Shown: positions 44,693 to 53,467 of the stretch, one piece after another
How positions within the stretch are numbered: the stretch's first letter is position 1
How the letters are laid out: the number at the start of each line of letters is the position of its first letter
Assembly (NCBI GenBank): GCA_037144255.1
Contig: JBAWXE010000006.1
Coordinates: 1-64,000 of the forward strand
From: JBAWXE01 sp037144255
GTDB lineage: Bacteria > Bacteroidota > Bacteroidia > Chitinophagales > Chitinophagaceae
Direction: 5' to 3'
Length of the DNA stretch: 64,000 nt
Notes under the pieces: generated by a model
Told to the model about the DNA's origin: nothing
Seen by the model: only the letters and a program-made list of their open reading frames with translations
Database searches by the model: none
Program-made: the position numbers and the translations under genes

Positions 44693-45794
44693 ACAGATTA
44701 TTCAGGTTGGTGATCATTTTTTGTAAGGAAAAATCTTTTGCTGTTTTTTGCCCATTAGCTATTAAGGAAAGTTGCAAATTTATATCTGACAGAATAGCTT
44801 TGATACCTTCAATAATGCTGTTAGAGTTTTTATGTGCTACTATCCAGGCATTTTGTTTATGTTGTAAAATATCATTGCCTATTCCCGATAGTGTAGCGAC
44901 CAAGGGTATACCCGCGGCCATTGCTTCTATATATATCTGTCCGAAAGCCTCGGAATGAGTATCTATCGGTACATGAACGCATACATTCATTAAATGGTAT
45001 GCCGAAGCTATTTCAGGCTCAAATTTTATGACACGGTACGAATGTTCCGGTAATGTAGTAAGTAATGAATGTATCTCTTTTGAATAATCGCCATCAGCAT
45101 TAAATAGTAATAAAATAGCATCATGGTAGCTTTTCAGTATTTCTCTGAATGCCGGGATTATATATTGCACGCCTTTCCATTCTGTAAATCGAGATATGAC
45201 ACCTACAATGGGGAAGGTATGTTGTAAACTATATTTTTCAGTAAGTGATAGTACAGTTTCTTTATTGGTTGTGCTGAATTGTTCTAATAAAAAACCATGA
45301 GGTATCAGTATTACTTTTTCAGCAGGCACCTTTTCCCAGTCTATCAATATTTTTTTTACCTCGCCAGATATTGCAACGATATGTGTTGACAATCTATTGA
45401 CCAATTTATCCCAATAAACACCTTTGGGAAAATAAACATGGTGGAGGGATGAATGATGTCGTGTATGAATTCTTGTTTTAATGCCTGCACGTTTGGCTGC
45501 AGATAAGCCTAGAATGCTAGCTTGCTGTAAGTGGCAATGAACAATATCGGGTGATTGTTTTTTTAATTGAGAGTAGAGTTGAAACCAAGCTTTGGGCCAA
45601 TCTTTCTTGCCACGACAACGAATGCGTGTGACACTAAAATTATTTTGCAGCAGATTAGCTTCAAGGATAGAATCCCCTGGATTAAGTAAAATAAAACTGA
45701 GGTCAAATTTACGCTTATCCAGATAGGTAGCGATCCACTCAAAAGCGAGTGCCCGATTCAGATCTGAAATGATATACGTGACTTTTTTCTTCAA
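44679..45794 (-). CDS. Glycosyltransferase family 4
   Basis: 371 aa, GT-B fold. SPDIVHCHLQQASILGLSA and RIHTRHHSSLHHVYFP lie in the acceptor half; VILIPHGF, FPIVGVISRFTEWKGVQYII and HSEAFGQIYIEAMAAGIPLV lie in the donor half, with the EAF(x6)E-type motif. The start is TTG: no in-frame ATG exists between it and the upstream stop, and family sequence starts at KKKVTYIISDL. It begins after a 110-bp gap that holds a hairpin. Confidence 0.87.
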   Translation of the reverse strand: MKKKVTYIISDLNRALAFEWIATYLDKRKFDLSFILLNPGDSILEANLLQNNFSVTRIRCRGKKDWPKAWFQLYSQLKKQSPDIVHCHLQQASILGLSAAKRAGIKTRIHTRHHSSLHHVYFPKGVYWDKLVNRLSTHIVAISGEVKKILIDWEKVPAEKVILIPHGFLLEQFSTTNKETVLSLTEKYSLQHTFPIVGVISRFTEWKGVQYIIPAFREILKSYHDAILLLFNADGDYSKEIHSLLTTLPEHSYRVIKFEPEIASAYHLMNVCVHVPIDTHSEAFGQIYIEAMAAGIPLVATLSGIGNDILQHKQNAWIVAHKNSNSIIEGIKAILSDINLQLSLIANGQKTAKDFSLQKMITNLNNLYENA

Positions 45795-45836
45795 CCCGTT
45801 ACAATTATTTGCTATGAGTACTATGTTGTGTTAATA

Positions 45837-45863
45837 CCCTTGAAAATTATTCAATTTCAAGGG
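45837..45863. other. Hairpin in the 110-bp gap inside the glycan operon
   Basis: Stem CCCTTGAAA/TTTCAAGGG with a nine-base loop. T residues follow on the plus strand only, while the genes run on the minus strand, so it is not a clear terminator. It could pause transcription or affect the mRNA. Confidence 0.4.
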
Positions 45864-45904
45864 ATTTTTCAGCATGAATTGATAGAATTATACTAGGATA
45901 ATAA

Positions 45905-46819
45905 CTATAAATCCACTATCTGAGGAAAGAAGACGCCATTAGCGGTAATGATATAATCGTATAATCGATATTTAATTGATTGCGGCAACCATTTAAGTGA
46001 GTTATTATCAATGGAGTTTATCCAGGCCTTACTGCAAAAACTCTTAAAAAATGTTGCCTTTGTTCCTGTTGGTTTGTAAGGAGATTTGATAAAACCTTCA
46101 TTAAGCCAATCTGAGTGAATAGTAAAAAGTTTTGCTTGTGCAATTGCATATTGCCGTTGACGTATGATATAGCTAACGGTAGTAATAGTATCATCGTGCC
46201 ATGCGAAGGCTTTATTGTTGAAATATAAGGATATATTCATTTTATAAGCGCGGACTGCAAATTCATAATCCTCCGCGTCAGTCAATCGTTCCTCAAAACC
46301 ACCAATACTATTGAATAGACTTTTTTCTATCGAAAAATTGGCAGTAGTGACAAATATTTGATCTCTGGATAGTGGGGTGGTTGCAAAATCATTCAGAGGG
46401 ACTAACCATTTACTACTGAGGTAAGATTTATATCTGAATAGCTCAGTTGAAGTACTTGTTATCTCTTCTTTTAGGCCTCCGGTAACTATACAATTAGGAA
46501 ATTGTTGATGATGCTTTACATGTTCCTCTAAACAATTGGGTAATGGGCGCATGTCATCATCAAAAAATACTAACAGTTCATTTTTAGCAATTGCAGTACC
46601 TTTATTGCGAGTAGCAGAGCGACCTTTATTTTCCTGATGTATGAATTGTATTTGTAAGCTCGATTTATACTGTTTTACAACATCAGCAGTATTATCTGTA
46701 GATCCATCAGATACAATAATGACCTCAAAATCTGTAAATAATTGTTTCTCTAATGCTGCCAGCAAGTTTGGCAGTTTAGTAGCGCCATTGTAAGTAGGTA
46801 CTATTACAGAAACACTCAT
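45905..46819 (-). CDS. Glycosyltransferase family 2
   Basis: 304 aa. SVSVIVPTYNGATKLPNLLA, EVIIVSDGSTDNTADVV, a repeat-unit type GRSATRNKGTAIA and LLVFFDDDMRPLPN are GT2 signatures; the acidic cluster DDD binds the metal. LTDAEDYEFAVRA gives the catalytic-base region. The start codon lies directly after the GT25 stop, which indicates tight coupling in the operon. Confidence 0.88.
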   Translation of the reverse strand: MSVSVIVPTYNGATKLPNLLAALEKQLFTDFEVIIVSDGSTDNTADVVKQYKSSLQIQFIHQENKGRSATRNKGTAIAKNELLVFFDDDMRPLPNCLEEHVKHHQQFPNCIVTGGLKEEITSTSTELFRYKSYLSSKWLVPLNDFATTPLSRDQIFVTTANFSIEKSLFNSIGGFEERLTDAEDYEFAVRAYKMNISLYFNNKAFAWHDDTITTVSYIIRQRQYAIAQAKLFTIHSDWLNEGFIKSPYKPTGTKATFFKSFCSKAWINSIDNNSLKWLPQSIKYRLYDYIITANGVFFPQIVDL

Positions 46820-47611
46820 TTATAAAAATTTTGAAGGTACTTGCTTGCCATCTACACTTATCAATTCGGTGCCATGTTCAGACCATTTTTTGCGTTTGTA
46901 CATAATGATCTGCCAGAAGGGAAATATCTTATGTTTTCTGATCAATGTCTTGAACCAAGCAAATCTAGTATTGCTGATATCGGTATCATGTATATCGCTA
47001 AAAGCAGGCGTAGCTTTAATAGGAAATGGGAAAATGATCTGTAAATTTTTGGTATAACCATTCTCTACATAACGTAACCAGTCGTCTACTACATTATTCA
47101 CCGGAAGCAAGTGCGATGATATTTGTTTAGCTGTTTCAGATCCTACAGCATAGCATTGCATACCAAATAAAGAACGAATATTGTCTACATCTGTAAGTGT
47201 ATATTTGTCGTTGATCTTCTTTTTGGTAAATAGATTTACCGGTTGTAATAGTATAGTATAAAATAAGAAGGTATCAGATGGTTGTATGAATTTTTCTATC
47301 TCAATTACCAGTGTAGGGAAATTTTTTGATAAGATAATATCATCTTCCATTACTATTGCTGATGGTAATTCGAGATCTACTATTTTCTTAAGGACAGAGT
47401 AATGGCTTAAAAAACAACCTATTTCACCCTTTTTTAGTTCTCTGAAATATTTGTGTTCATGATCCATATATTTATTCAGATCATCCTCCGTAAGTTTATA
47501 TCCGTCTACACCTTCAAATATCTCATAGTCCATCCCTAAGCTTTTTAACTGCTTTTCTATCTTCACACGCCTTTCTACAGAGCGCTTAAGGTTGATAACA
47601 AATATTTTCAT
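46820..47611 (-). CDS. Glycosyltransferase family 25 (copy 2)
   Basis: 263 aa. IFVINLKRSVERRVKIEKQL, GEIGCFLSHYSVLKKIV and SAIVMEDDIILSKNF are GT25 signatures. It resembles the copy at 41119, for example in the end KIFPFWQIIMYKRK. It probably transfers a different sugar or uses a different acceptor, since the two have drifted well apart. One base separates it from the upstream GT2 stop. Confidence 0.88.
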   Translation of the reverse strand: MKIFVINLKRSVERRVKIEKQLKSLGMDYEIFEGVDGYKLTEDDLNKYMDHEHKYFRELKKGEIGCFLSHYSVLKKIVDLELPSAIVMEDDIILSKNFPTLVIEIEKFIQPSDTFLFYTILLQPVNLFTKKKINDKYTLTDVDNIRSLFGMQCYAVGSETAKQISSHLLPVNNVVDDWLRYVENGYTKNLQIIFPFPIKATPAFSDIHDTDISNTRFAWFKTLIRKHKIFPFWQIIMYKRKKWSEHGTELISVDGKQVPSKFL

Positions 47612-47612
47612 C

Positions 47613-48599
47613 CTATCTTATTTTGTTGATCACTTTTTTAAGAAAAACAGGTAGTAAGTGTATGCGTAGTTTGATGTTTCTGAAATGTGATGCTTCAGCG
47701 TTTGTCAATAGTTTCTCATCTATAAGAGCTGCTATCCTTTTTGCGTCAGAGTATTTGTTCATCGCATAACCTTCTAAAAAGAGATAGAATAAAGAATAGT
47801 TTATAGCCTTGTCAATTCTAGTCTTGTCTCCTATGAAGTGTTCTTTGAATTCAAGCGTTAATTCTTCATTTGGCCATAGATCAGCTGCTATAGTATTGAA
47901 TTTTGATCCATTTAATTTAGCAATTGAATGATAAAGTGATAAAGTTTCCTTGTTGAATTTTTCGTGAAAATTATTGGTTTTTGAATCATCATGAACACGG
48001 AAGTGGGCCAAGAGGTCATTAGTCTTTTTGAGGCCATTGAAGCCATATTGCAGTAAGTATCTTATCCACAACTCTTTATCCATGATAAAATGGAACTGTT
48101 GATCTAAATACCCGATCTTATCAAAACAACTTTTTCTAAAGAATGTTTCAGGCTGATCAATTCTTGCCCAGCCAATTGTTTTCTCTAAATTGTCAGCATA
48201 TACATCTGTACCTGTAGAGAAAAATTCACCCTTATTGCCAAATATTCTACTAATACCTAAATATGCATTTGTAGTCGGGTCGGAAAAAGCTTCTCCTACT
48301 TTATGCAAAGCACCTTTTTCGTAATAATCATCACTATTTAGCCAATTGATAACATCTCCGCTTGCTATTTTAAATCCTTTATTGATAGCATCACTTTGCC
48401 CTTTGTCATTTTCGCTCACCCAATGAGTGATATGTTTCTCATATTTTTTAATGATCTCAACTGTATTGTCTTTGCTACCACCATCCATAATGATATACTC
48501 CAGATTAGGGTAGTTCTGGTCTAATACAGAACAAATAGTTTGTTCTATAAACTGTCCCTGATTATAAGAGGGCGTTATGATGGATATTTTTGGATGCAT
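47613..48599 (-). CDS. Glycosyltransferase family 2
   Basis: 328 aa. KISIITPSYNQGQFIEQTI, EYIIMDGGSKDNTVEIIKKY and VINWLNSDDYYEKGAL are typical of a GT2 branch common in O-antigen loci, with NSDD as the metal site. I begin at ATG 48599 (MHPKISI), where the fold starts; a longer frame begins at 48665 and would overlap the preceding gene by 17 bases. The C-terminal third is helical and basic (PVFLKKVINKIR). Confidence 0.87.
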   Translation of the reverse strand: MHPKISIITPSYNQGQFIEQTICSVLDQNYPNLEYIIMDGGSKDNTVEIIKKYEKHITHWVSENDKGQSDAINKGFKIASGDVINWLNSDDYYEKGALHKVGEAFSDPTTNAYLGISRIFGNKGEFFSTGTDVYADNLEKTIGWARIDQPETFFRKSCFDKIGYLDQQFHFIMDKELWIRYLLQYGFNGLKKTNDLLAHFRVHDDSKTNNFHEKFNKETLSLYHSIAKLNGSKFNTIAADLWPNEELTLEFKEHFIGDKTRIDKAINYSLFYLFLEGYAMNKYSDAKRIAALIDEKLLTNAEASHFRNIKLRIHLLPVFLKKVINKIR

Positions 48600-48648
48600 A
48601 TTATAAGCTAGTTCTGATTGAGTTTTATTACCCAAAAAATACAATTCT

Positions 48649-49599
48649 TTACCAATAACAGGCATTTTCTACTGCTTCAGCATGATCTGGTGTTTCGTGA
48701 GGATATGGTTTTTTCCAATGTTCATTGAAATATTTGTTAATATCCTTGTTGTCCATCCATCTTTTGCCTAGTATACCGAACATGAGTTGTGATGCGCCTC
48801 CCATATGTATAGCCTGTTTATCAAGGCTTTTAACAAAACTACCTAATGCAAGTCCATATGCACCCGCACCGATAAGTGCTATTTCAAAATCTGTATTCAG
48901 AATTTGATCACACATATGATGGTATGCATCGAACCATGTAGCATACCCGGTATTAGAGCCGGCAATTGATTGTACTGCTTTAATAGTTTTTAATTCAAAT
49001 TCAGGTAATATATCGTCATTATGAAAAAGTTGTGCTCTATGATTTTTATATTGATGTATGATAGATTCTTCAAACGGATGAATGACCAATACTTTTTTAC
49101 CTTTTAAATATCTGCTCCAAGGATCGTTAGGAAAATAATAAGGCTCAATGCAAGGCAGGTCTATGTATGATGTTGTGTCCAAACAATATTTATTGCAAAT
49201 TTCTTCTTCTCCTTCATTATACCATACGCCCATTACATCTACATTATGTAAGTGAGCGAACATTTCTTCACAAAAGCGCTCTATGTTTTTCCCGTCTGAA
49301 GGAAAGAAGCCTGAAGCAATGTGCATATTTCTTAGAATTTCAGGCTCCCATACTATTTTTTTAGAACTATGTAGATAATAATGGTATAAAGCAGATAATT
49401 CAGTAGATCCTAAACGAGCTATGAGTAATGGGCTGCCGCTACTTACTTTATCTGCAATTAGCTGATTGCCGGCGTCGCCTTTTATTACAGGCTTGCCACA
49501 GTATTTATCTTTAGGCTCAGCTATATATATCTTTCTATAAGACCCATACCGGTGGGTATAGCCCATTTTATAGAATATGCGATCCATTAAGCTGTTCAT
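48649..49599 (-). CDS. GT-D fold glycosyltransferase-like protein (DUF1792/SP_1767 type)
   Basis: 316 aa. LLIARLGSTELSALYHYYLH in the N-terminal half and FEIALIGAGAYGLALGSFVK plus IHMGGASQLMFGILGKRW in the C-terminal half are the hallmark blocks of GT-D fold glycosyltransferases first seen in streptococcal adhesin glycosylation. Position among other glycosyltransferases supports a transferase role. No membrane segment. Donor sugar is unknown. Confidence 0.75.
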   Translation of the reverse strand: MNSLMDRIFYKMGYTHRYGSYRKIYIAEPKDKYCGKPVIKGDAGNQLIADKVSSGSPLLIARLGSTELSALYHYYLHSSKKIVWEPEILRNMHIASGFFPSDGKNIERFCEEMFAHLHNVDVMGVWYNEGEEEICNKYCLDTTSYIDLPCIEPYYFPNDPWSRYLKGKKVLVIHPFEESIIHQYKNHRAQLFHNDDILPEFELKTIKAVQSIAGSNTGYATWFDAYHHMCDQILNTDFEIALIGAGAYGLALGSFVKSLDKQAIHMGGASQLMFGILGKRWMDNKDINKYFNEHWKKPYPHETPDHAEAVENACYW

Positions 49600-49641
49600 C
49601 GGTTATTGAATATTTATATAAACTAAAGGTAACCTATTGTT

Positions 49642-50607
49642 CTATTTCATGTTAGGGAAAAACCTACGTCTGATCTTTCTTACCTGCATCATTACTGAGT
49701 TTGGTAAAAGTTTGTACATTATTTGTCTAATATTATTCAGGTGTTGCGGTACTTCAAAATAGTTTGTAAATATTTTTGAATCTACATTTCGATTTCGTTC
49801 TACAGTAGTAGGGTGTACCAAAGTTTTTATTTGTTCACTTTTTATATAAGAAACACGACTTTCGTTCACTGTATGTGTGGCATCTGCACCAAAACCAATA
49901 TTGGTTACAAGGTTTTTAACAGGGGTGATGGCCAGTCCGTCGTTATACCAACATGTAAGTAACCATTGATAATCCCAAATATCGGCTCTTTTGCCATCCC
50001 TTACCAACTCAAATATATTACGCCAATAATCTAACTGTTTTTTATTCATTGTGATCTGTTCCAGTTTTTTTGACTGGATGAAATCATCTAAATAAGGTAT
50101 TTCAAAATCATATTTTTTCCAAGCTCTGCGCCAAGTTGCCCAGCCCCATGCTGTAAAGAAGTTATTGAAATAATAAGATTTCCCGTTACTATAATTGGCA
50201 CCTACAAAGTTATTGCCACTAATATGCATGATCTGATCATTATCTTTATAGTATTCCAGTAATTCGGTGCAATAACTGAAAAAACTTTGGTCAGGCACAC
50301 AATCATCTTCTAGTATAATACCTTGTTCTACCTCATCGAAAAACCAAGAAATTGCACTAGAAGGGCCATGCCCACAGCCCAGATTTTTATCTCTGAATAA
50401 AGTGTGCAATTCGCAATCCCAATCTATTGCAGTTACTATTTTCCTTACTACTTCACAACGTTCAGTTTCACCATGTATATCAGCACGTGGCCCATCTGCT
50501 GCTACATATAGATGTTTCGGACGTGCCATACGAATGACATTGAACACCTGCTGAGTGGTCTCAGGGCGGTTAAATACCATTAACAATATGGGGGTATCCA
50601 TGCTCAT
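49642..50607 (-). CDS. GT2-like nucleotide-diphospho-sugar transferase
   Basis: 321 aa. PILLMVFNRPETTQQVFNVI starts the GT-A domain; FRDKNLGCGHGPSSAISWFF and GIILEDDCVPDQSFFSYC hold the metal-binding acidic residues; FFTAWGWATWRRAWKKYD is typical of this O-antigen-associated group. It overlaps the upstream GT8 stop by four bases. Sometimes annotated as a hemolysin-activation-type protein, but glycosyl transfer is the more likely role. Confidence 0.82.
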   Translation of the reverse strand: MSMDTPILLMVFNRPETTQQVFNVIRMARPKHLYVAADGPRADIHGETERCEVVRKIVTAIDWDCELHTLFRDKNLGCGHGPSSAISWFFDEVEQGIILEDDCVPDQSFFSYCTELLEYYKDNDQIMHISGNNFVGANYSNGKSYYFNNFFTAWGWATWRRAWKKYDFEIPYLDDFIQSKKLEQITMNKKQLDYWRNIFELVRDGKRADIWDYQWLLTCWYNDGLAITPVKNLVTNIGFGADATHTVNESRVSYIKSEQIKTLVHPTTVERNRNVDSKIFTNYFEVPQHLNNIRQIMYKLLPNSVMMQVRKIRRRFFPNMK

Positions 50608-51503
50608 CTGTTTTGTATGATCTTTTCCATGAACTGCGGCATAAGTTTGTGTTTGCGCAATATGTTTACTATTGTTTTATCTGCTGGTTTAAAATTTTTC
50701 CAAGGAGTTTTTCTCAAGTATTTATAATATATCTCTTTTACAGGGTGTTTGTCCATGTATTCCCACGGTTTAGATTTCCCGGTAAAATGAATAATATATG
50801 GATCAGCTATTGCATTTTGTATATCCTCGTAGGTATAAGTAATAGCATTAGAATGAATGTAAAATAAATTGGTTTGGACATTATATTTAGGAGCTAGTGC
50901 CTTCCAATGGCCTTTACACACCACATTGAATGCATCTTGATCCCAGTATTGTATAAGGGCAGCATTATTGAGAATGAATTCAGTAAGTTTCTTTAATAAA
51001 TTATCTCTTCTCCATGCAGCTAGATTGATAAGCATGATACCCGAATTGAAATAAGGATCACTAGGTGAAAAACCGAATTTGAAGCGTACCGGATTGTCAG
51101 GATCTTCAATTGCAGCTACATAATAGTTGTCAATATCTGTTCTGTATAATTCTAGTAAGTCTTTAAGCACCACGATGTCTACATCTAAGTATAGTAGTTT
51201 GTCAATATTCTCAGGTAGCAGTTCTGCCATTTGAATTCTATAATAATTGGCAAGTGTAGCGTGGTCACTAAGTTTGAAGTTAGAAAAGTGAGCTGGATCT
51301 ATTCGTACTTTCTCTAATACTAGTCTGCTGCCTTGATATACTTTGCTTAGTTTAGTCCAATCCTCATCTTCTATTTTATCATCGCATATAGCGTAAAGGT
51401 GAATGTCGGTATTTGGGTTATTTTTAATTAATGTAAATAACATTACTGCTGCGTGTTGCAGGTAGTTTTTGTCTAATGTTATAGCTACATTGATCTTAGG
51501 CAT
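50604..51503 (-). CDS. Glycosyltransferase family 8
   Basis: 299 aa. INVAITLDKNYLQHAAVML, ANYYRIQMAELLPENIDKLL, the DxD motif in YLDVDIVVL, and YFNSGIMLINLAAWR and YWDQDAFNVVCKGHW are GT8 signatures (LgtC/RfaJ-type retaining transferases). The usual donor is UDP-galactose or UDP-glucose. It overlaps the upstream GT4 gene by eight bases. Confidence 0.9.
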   Translation of the reverse strand: MPKINVAITLDKNYLQHAAVMLFTLIKNNPNTDIHLYAICDDKIEDEDWTKLSKVYQGSRLVLEKVRIDPAHFSNFKLSDHATLANYYRIQMAELLPENIDKLLYLDVDIVVLKDLLELYRTDIDNYYVAAIEDPDNPVRFKFGFSPSDPYFNSGIMLINLAAWRRDNLLKKLTEFILNNAALIQYWDQDAFNVVCKGHWKALAPKYNVQTNLFYIHSNAITYTYEDIQNAIADPYIIHFTGKSKPWEYMDKHPVKEIYYKYLRKTPWKNFKPADKTIVNILRKHKLMPQFMEKIIQNR

Positions 51504-52809
51504 TCAGTAATTGGTTATAAATTTTAGTGTACGAAGCTATCTGTACTTGTTCATTATATTTCTCACAAGCATCATGACTTATCTTTTCTGGAATAAATCT
51601 TTGTTCGTAGTTCTTGAATTCAATGATAGATTCTGCCAATGCGGCTGCTGTAATATCCCTACATAATAAGCCATTCACTCCATGCTGTACCATATCAGGT
51701 ATACCGCCAACAGGGAACGCTATCACCGGCGTACCACACATAATGCTCTCTAGTACTGTATTAGGTAAATTGTCTGCCAGTGATGGTATTACGAACATAT
51801 CTGCAGCATTGTATATCTCACTTAAGTACACTTCATCTTCTGTATAGCCTAATTGGTGTACCTCTATGCCCTGAAATATAGTTGTGTCTGGATTTGTGAT
51901 ACCAACTGTGCATACAGCATACTCATCTTTATTTACAGAATTAATGGCCTCTACCAACAGATCGTAACCTTTACGAATACTGTATACTCTGAAAGCAAGG
52001 AAAAGAATGATCTTCTTATTGGTGGGAAGATTCAATTTTTTCTTAGCTGCAGCTCTGTCTTTTAATTTATATATAGTTCTGTCTATGCCATAAGGTACCA
52101 AATGGTGCTGTACATCAGCAAACATTTTACTGCTTTTTGACAGTTCCATTAACCAGTTAGATGGAGAAGCAATGGCAAATTTCTTTTTATCGAACCGTTG
52201 AAATGCACTAAGCTTCTTTTCAAGTTCGGTATGTGCATATTCGTTATTGATTGTGCCTTCTAATTGAGGGCATGAATGACAGTCGATTTGGAATTTTGTA
52301 CAGTCGCCGGCATAGTGGCAACCACCGGTAAATGGATTCAGATCGTGCAATGTCCATACTATAGGTTTCTTGGCATTTACAAAGAAGCTATAATCCACAA
52401 AATGAGAGGTTACCCAATGCATATGTATAATATCGGCTTCCTTATATAAAGGATGCTGTGTGATGTCATACAATGAGTTGTAAAAAGTGAAAACTTCCAA
52501 ACTTGGTGGGCGACCTGCTACTATCTCTTCCTGATAATCTACTTCCTTTTTGTATATCACCTCAGGGTGTGTGCCCATTTTCTTACGAAATCGGTACATC
52601 AGCTTCTGCCATATGGATTTAGTTTCCTTAAGGTGTAATTCGTATTGATAGTCGGCAATATTATAAGCGTAGGGCAACCCAGCCAGTGGTTCTTCACGTA
52701 TCAGCAGGCGTGAATGCATACCTGCTTTCAGGTAAGATTCATGTAAGCGGTAACATGCTTTAGTAGCACCCCCGGCTCTATTGTTTGTATTAAGTACTAG
52801 TACATTCAT
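51496..52809 (-). CDS. Glycosyltransferase family 4 (WcaC-like)
   Basis: 437 aa. VLNTNNRAGGATKACYRLHE opens the fold. The middle VWTLHDLNPFTGGCHYAGDC with CHSCPQL is typical of colanic-acid WcaC-type enzymes. The donor half has KIILFLAFRVYSIRKGYDLL and LADNLPNTVLESIMCGTPVI (E-x7-E). Predicted retaining transferase in the capsule/O-antigen unit. The acetyltransferase stop lies 12 bp upstream. Confidence 0.88.
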   Translation of the reverse strand: MNVLVLNTNNRAGGATKACYRLHESYLKAGMHSRLLIREEPLAGLPYAYNIADYQYELHLKETKSIWQKLMYRFRKKMGTHPEVIYKKEVDYQEEIVAGRPPSLEVFTFYNSLYDITQHPLYKEADIIHMHWVTSHFVDYSFFVNAKKPIVWTLHDLNPFTGGCHYAGDCTKFQIDCHSCPQLEGTINNEYAHTELEKKLSAFQRFDKKKFAIASPSNWLMELSKSSKMFADVQHHLVPYGIDRTIYKLKDRAAAKKKLNLPTNKKIILFLAFRVYSIRKGYDLLVEAINSVNKDEYAVCTVGITNPDTTIFQGIEVHQLGYTEDEVYLSEIYNAADMFVIPSLADNLPNTVLESIMCGTPVIAFPVGGIPDMVQHGVNGLLCRDITAAALAESIIEFKNYEQRFIPEKISHDACEKYNEQVQIASYTKIYNQLLNA

Positions 52810-52821
52810 AGTATAATGATA

Positions 52822-53457
52822 TTACTTACCCATATCTCTAAGGGTTTTTATATCTGTTGTATTTTTTTTTGCTAATAATGTTTCCAGGTCATTGTTCCAC
52901 CACTTAGTAGCCTTTATAGTTTCTATTGTTTGCTGGTCAAAGCGATTTCTGATCACTTTTGCAGGCACACCTACAGCTATAGCATATTCAGGTACATCGC
53001 TTAATACTACTGCACCAGCACCAAGTATTGCACCCCTACCAATTGTTACACCATTCTTTACAAACACATTGGCTCCTATCCATACATCATCTTTTATCGT
53101 TACGCGCTTGTTGAGCTCGGTTTGATTTTTTGCTACTGCATCTTTACCATACAGATCCTCATTGTAATATACTTTTGGGCTGGTAGAGAATTTATTTGTA
53201 GGATGATCTCCATAACCTATAACTACATTAGGCCCTATAGAGCAGTAAGAACCAATATCACAATTGAATAGGACCGTATTATGTCCTACATAGCTTTGGT
53301 GACCGAAAGTAGCGTTGTAAACTGTGTTATTGCCATATAGCATATACTGTCCATCCTGCTGTTGCTTCTGAAGTAGTGTTTGTGCGTCAAGATCTACGGC
53401 AGCTTTGCCATACATATACTTGAATACACGCCAATATTTTTTCAGTTTGTCCAGCAT
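52822..53457 (-). CDS. Hexapeptide-repeat O-acetyltransferase
   Basis: 211 aa, left-handed beta-helix. Hexapeptide turns are visible (VLFNCDIGSYCSIGPNVVIG, VWIGANVFVKNGVTIGRGAI, LGAGAVVLSDVPEYAIAVGV), followed by PAKVIRNRF, the end usual for CatB/WbbJ-type acetyltransferases. The catalytic His is in GDHPTN. It probably adds acetyl groups to a sugar of the repeat unit. Gene gaps are 10 and 12 bp. Confidence 0.87.
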   Translation of the reverse strand: MLDKLKKYWRVFKYMYGKAAVDLDAQTLLQKQQQDGQYMLYGNNTVYNATFGHQSYVGHNTVLFNCDIGSYCSIGPNVVIGYGDHPTNKFSTSPKVYYNEDLYGKDAVAKNQTELNKRVTIKDDVWIGANVFVKNGVTIGRGAILGAGAVVLSDVPEYAIAVGVPAKVIRNRFDQQTIETIKATKWWNNDLETLLAKKNTTDIKTLRDMGK

Positions 53458-53467
53458 CTTTACTTAT

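Noticed and set aside
45837..45863. Terminator inside the glycan operon
   Set aside because: The T tract follows the stem on the plus strand only, while all nearby genes are on the minus strand.
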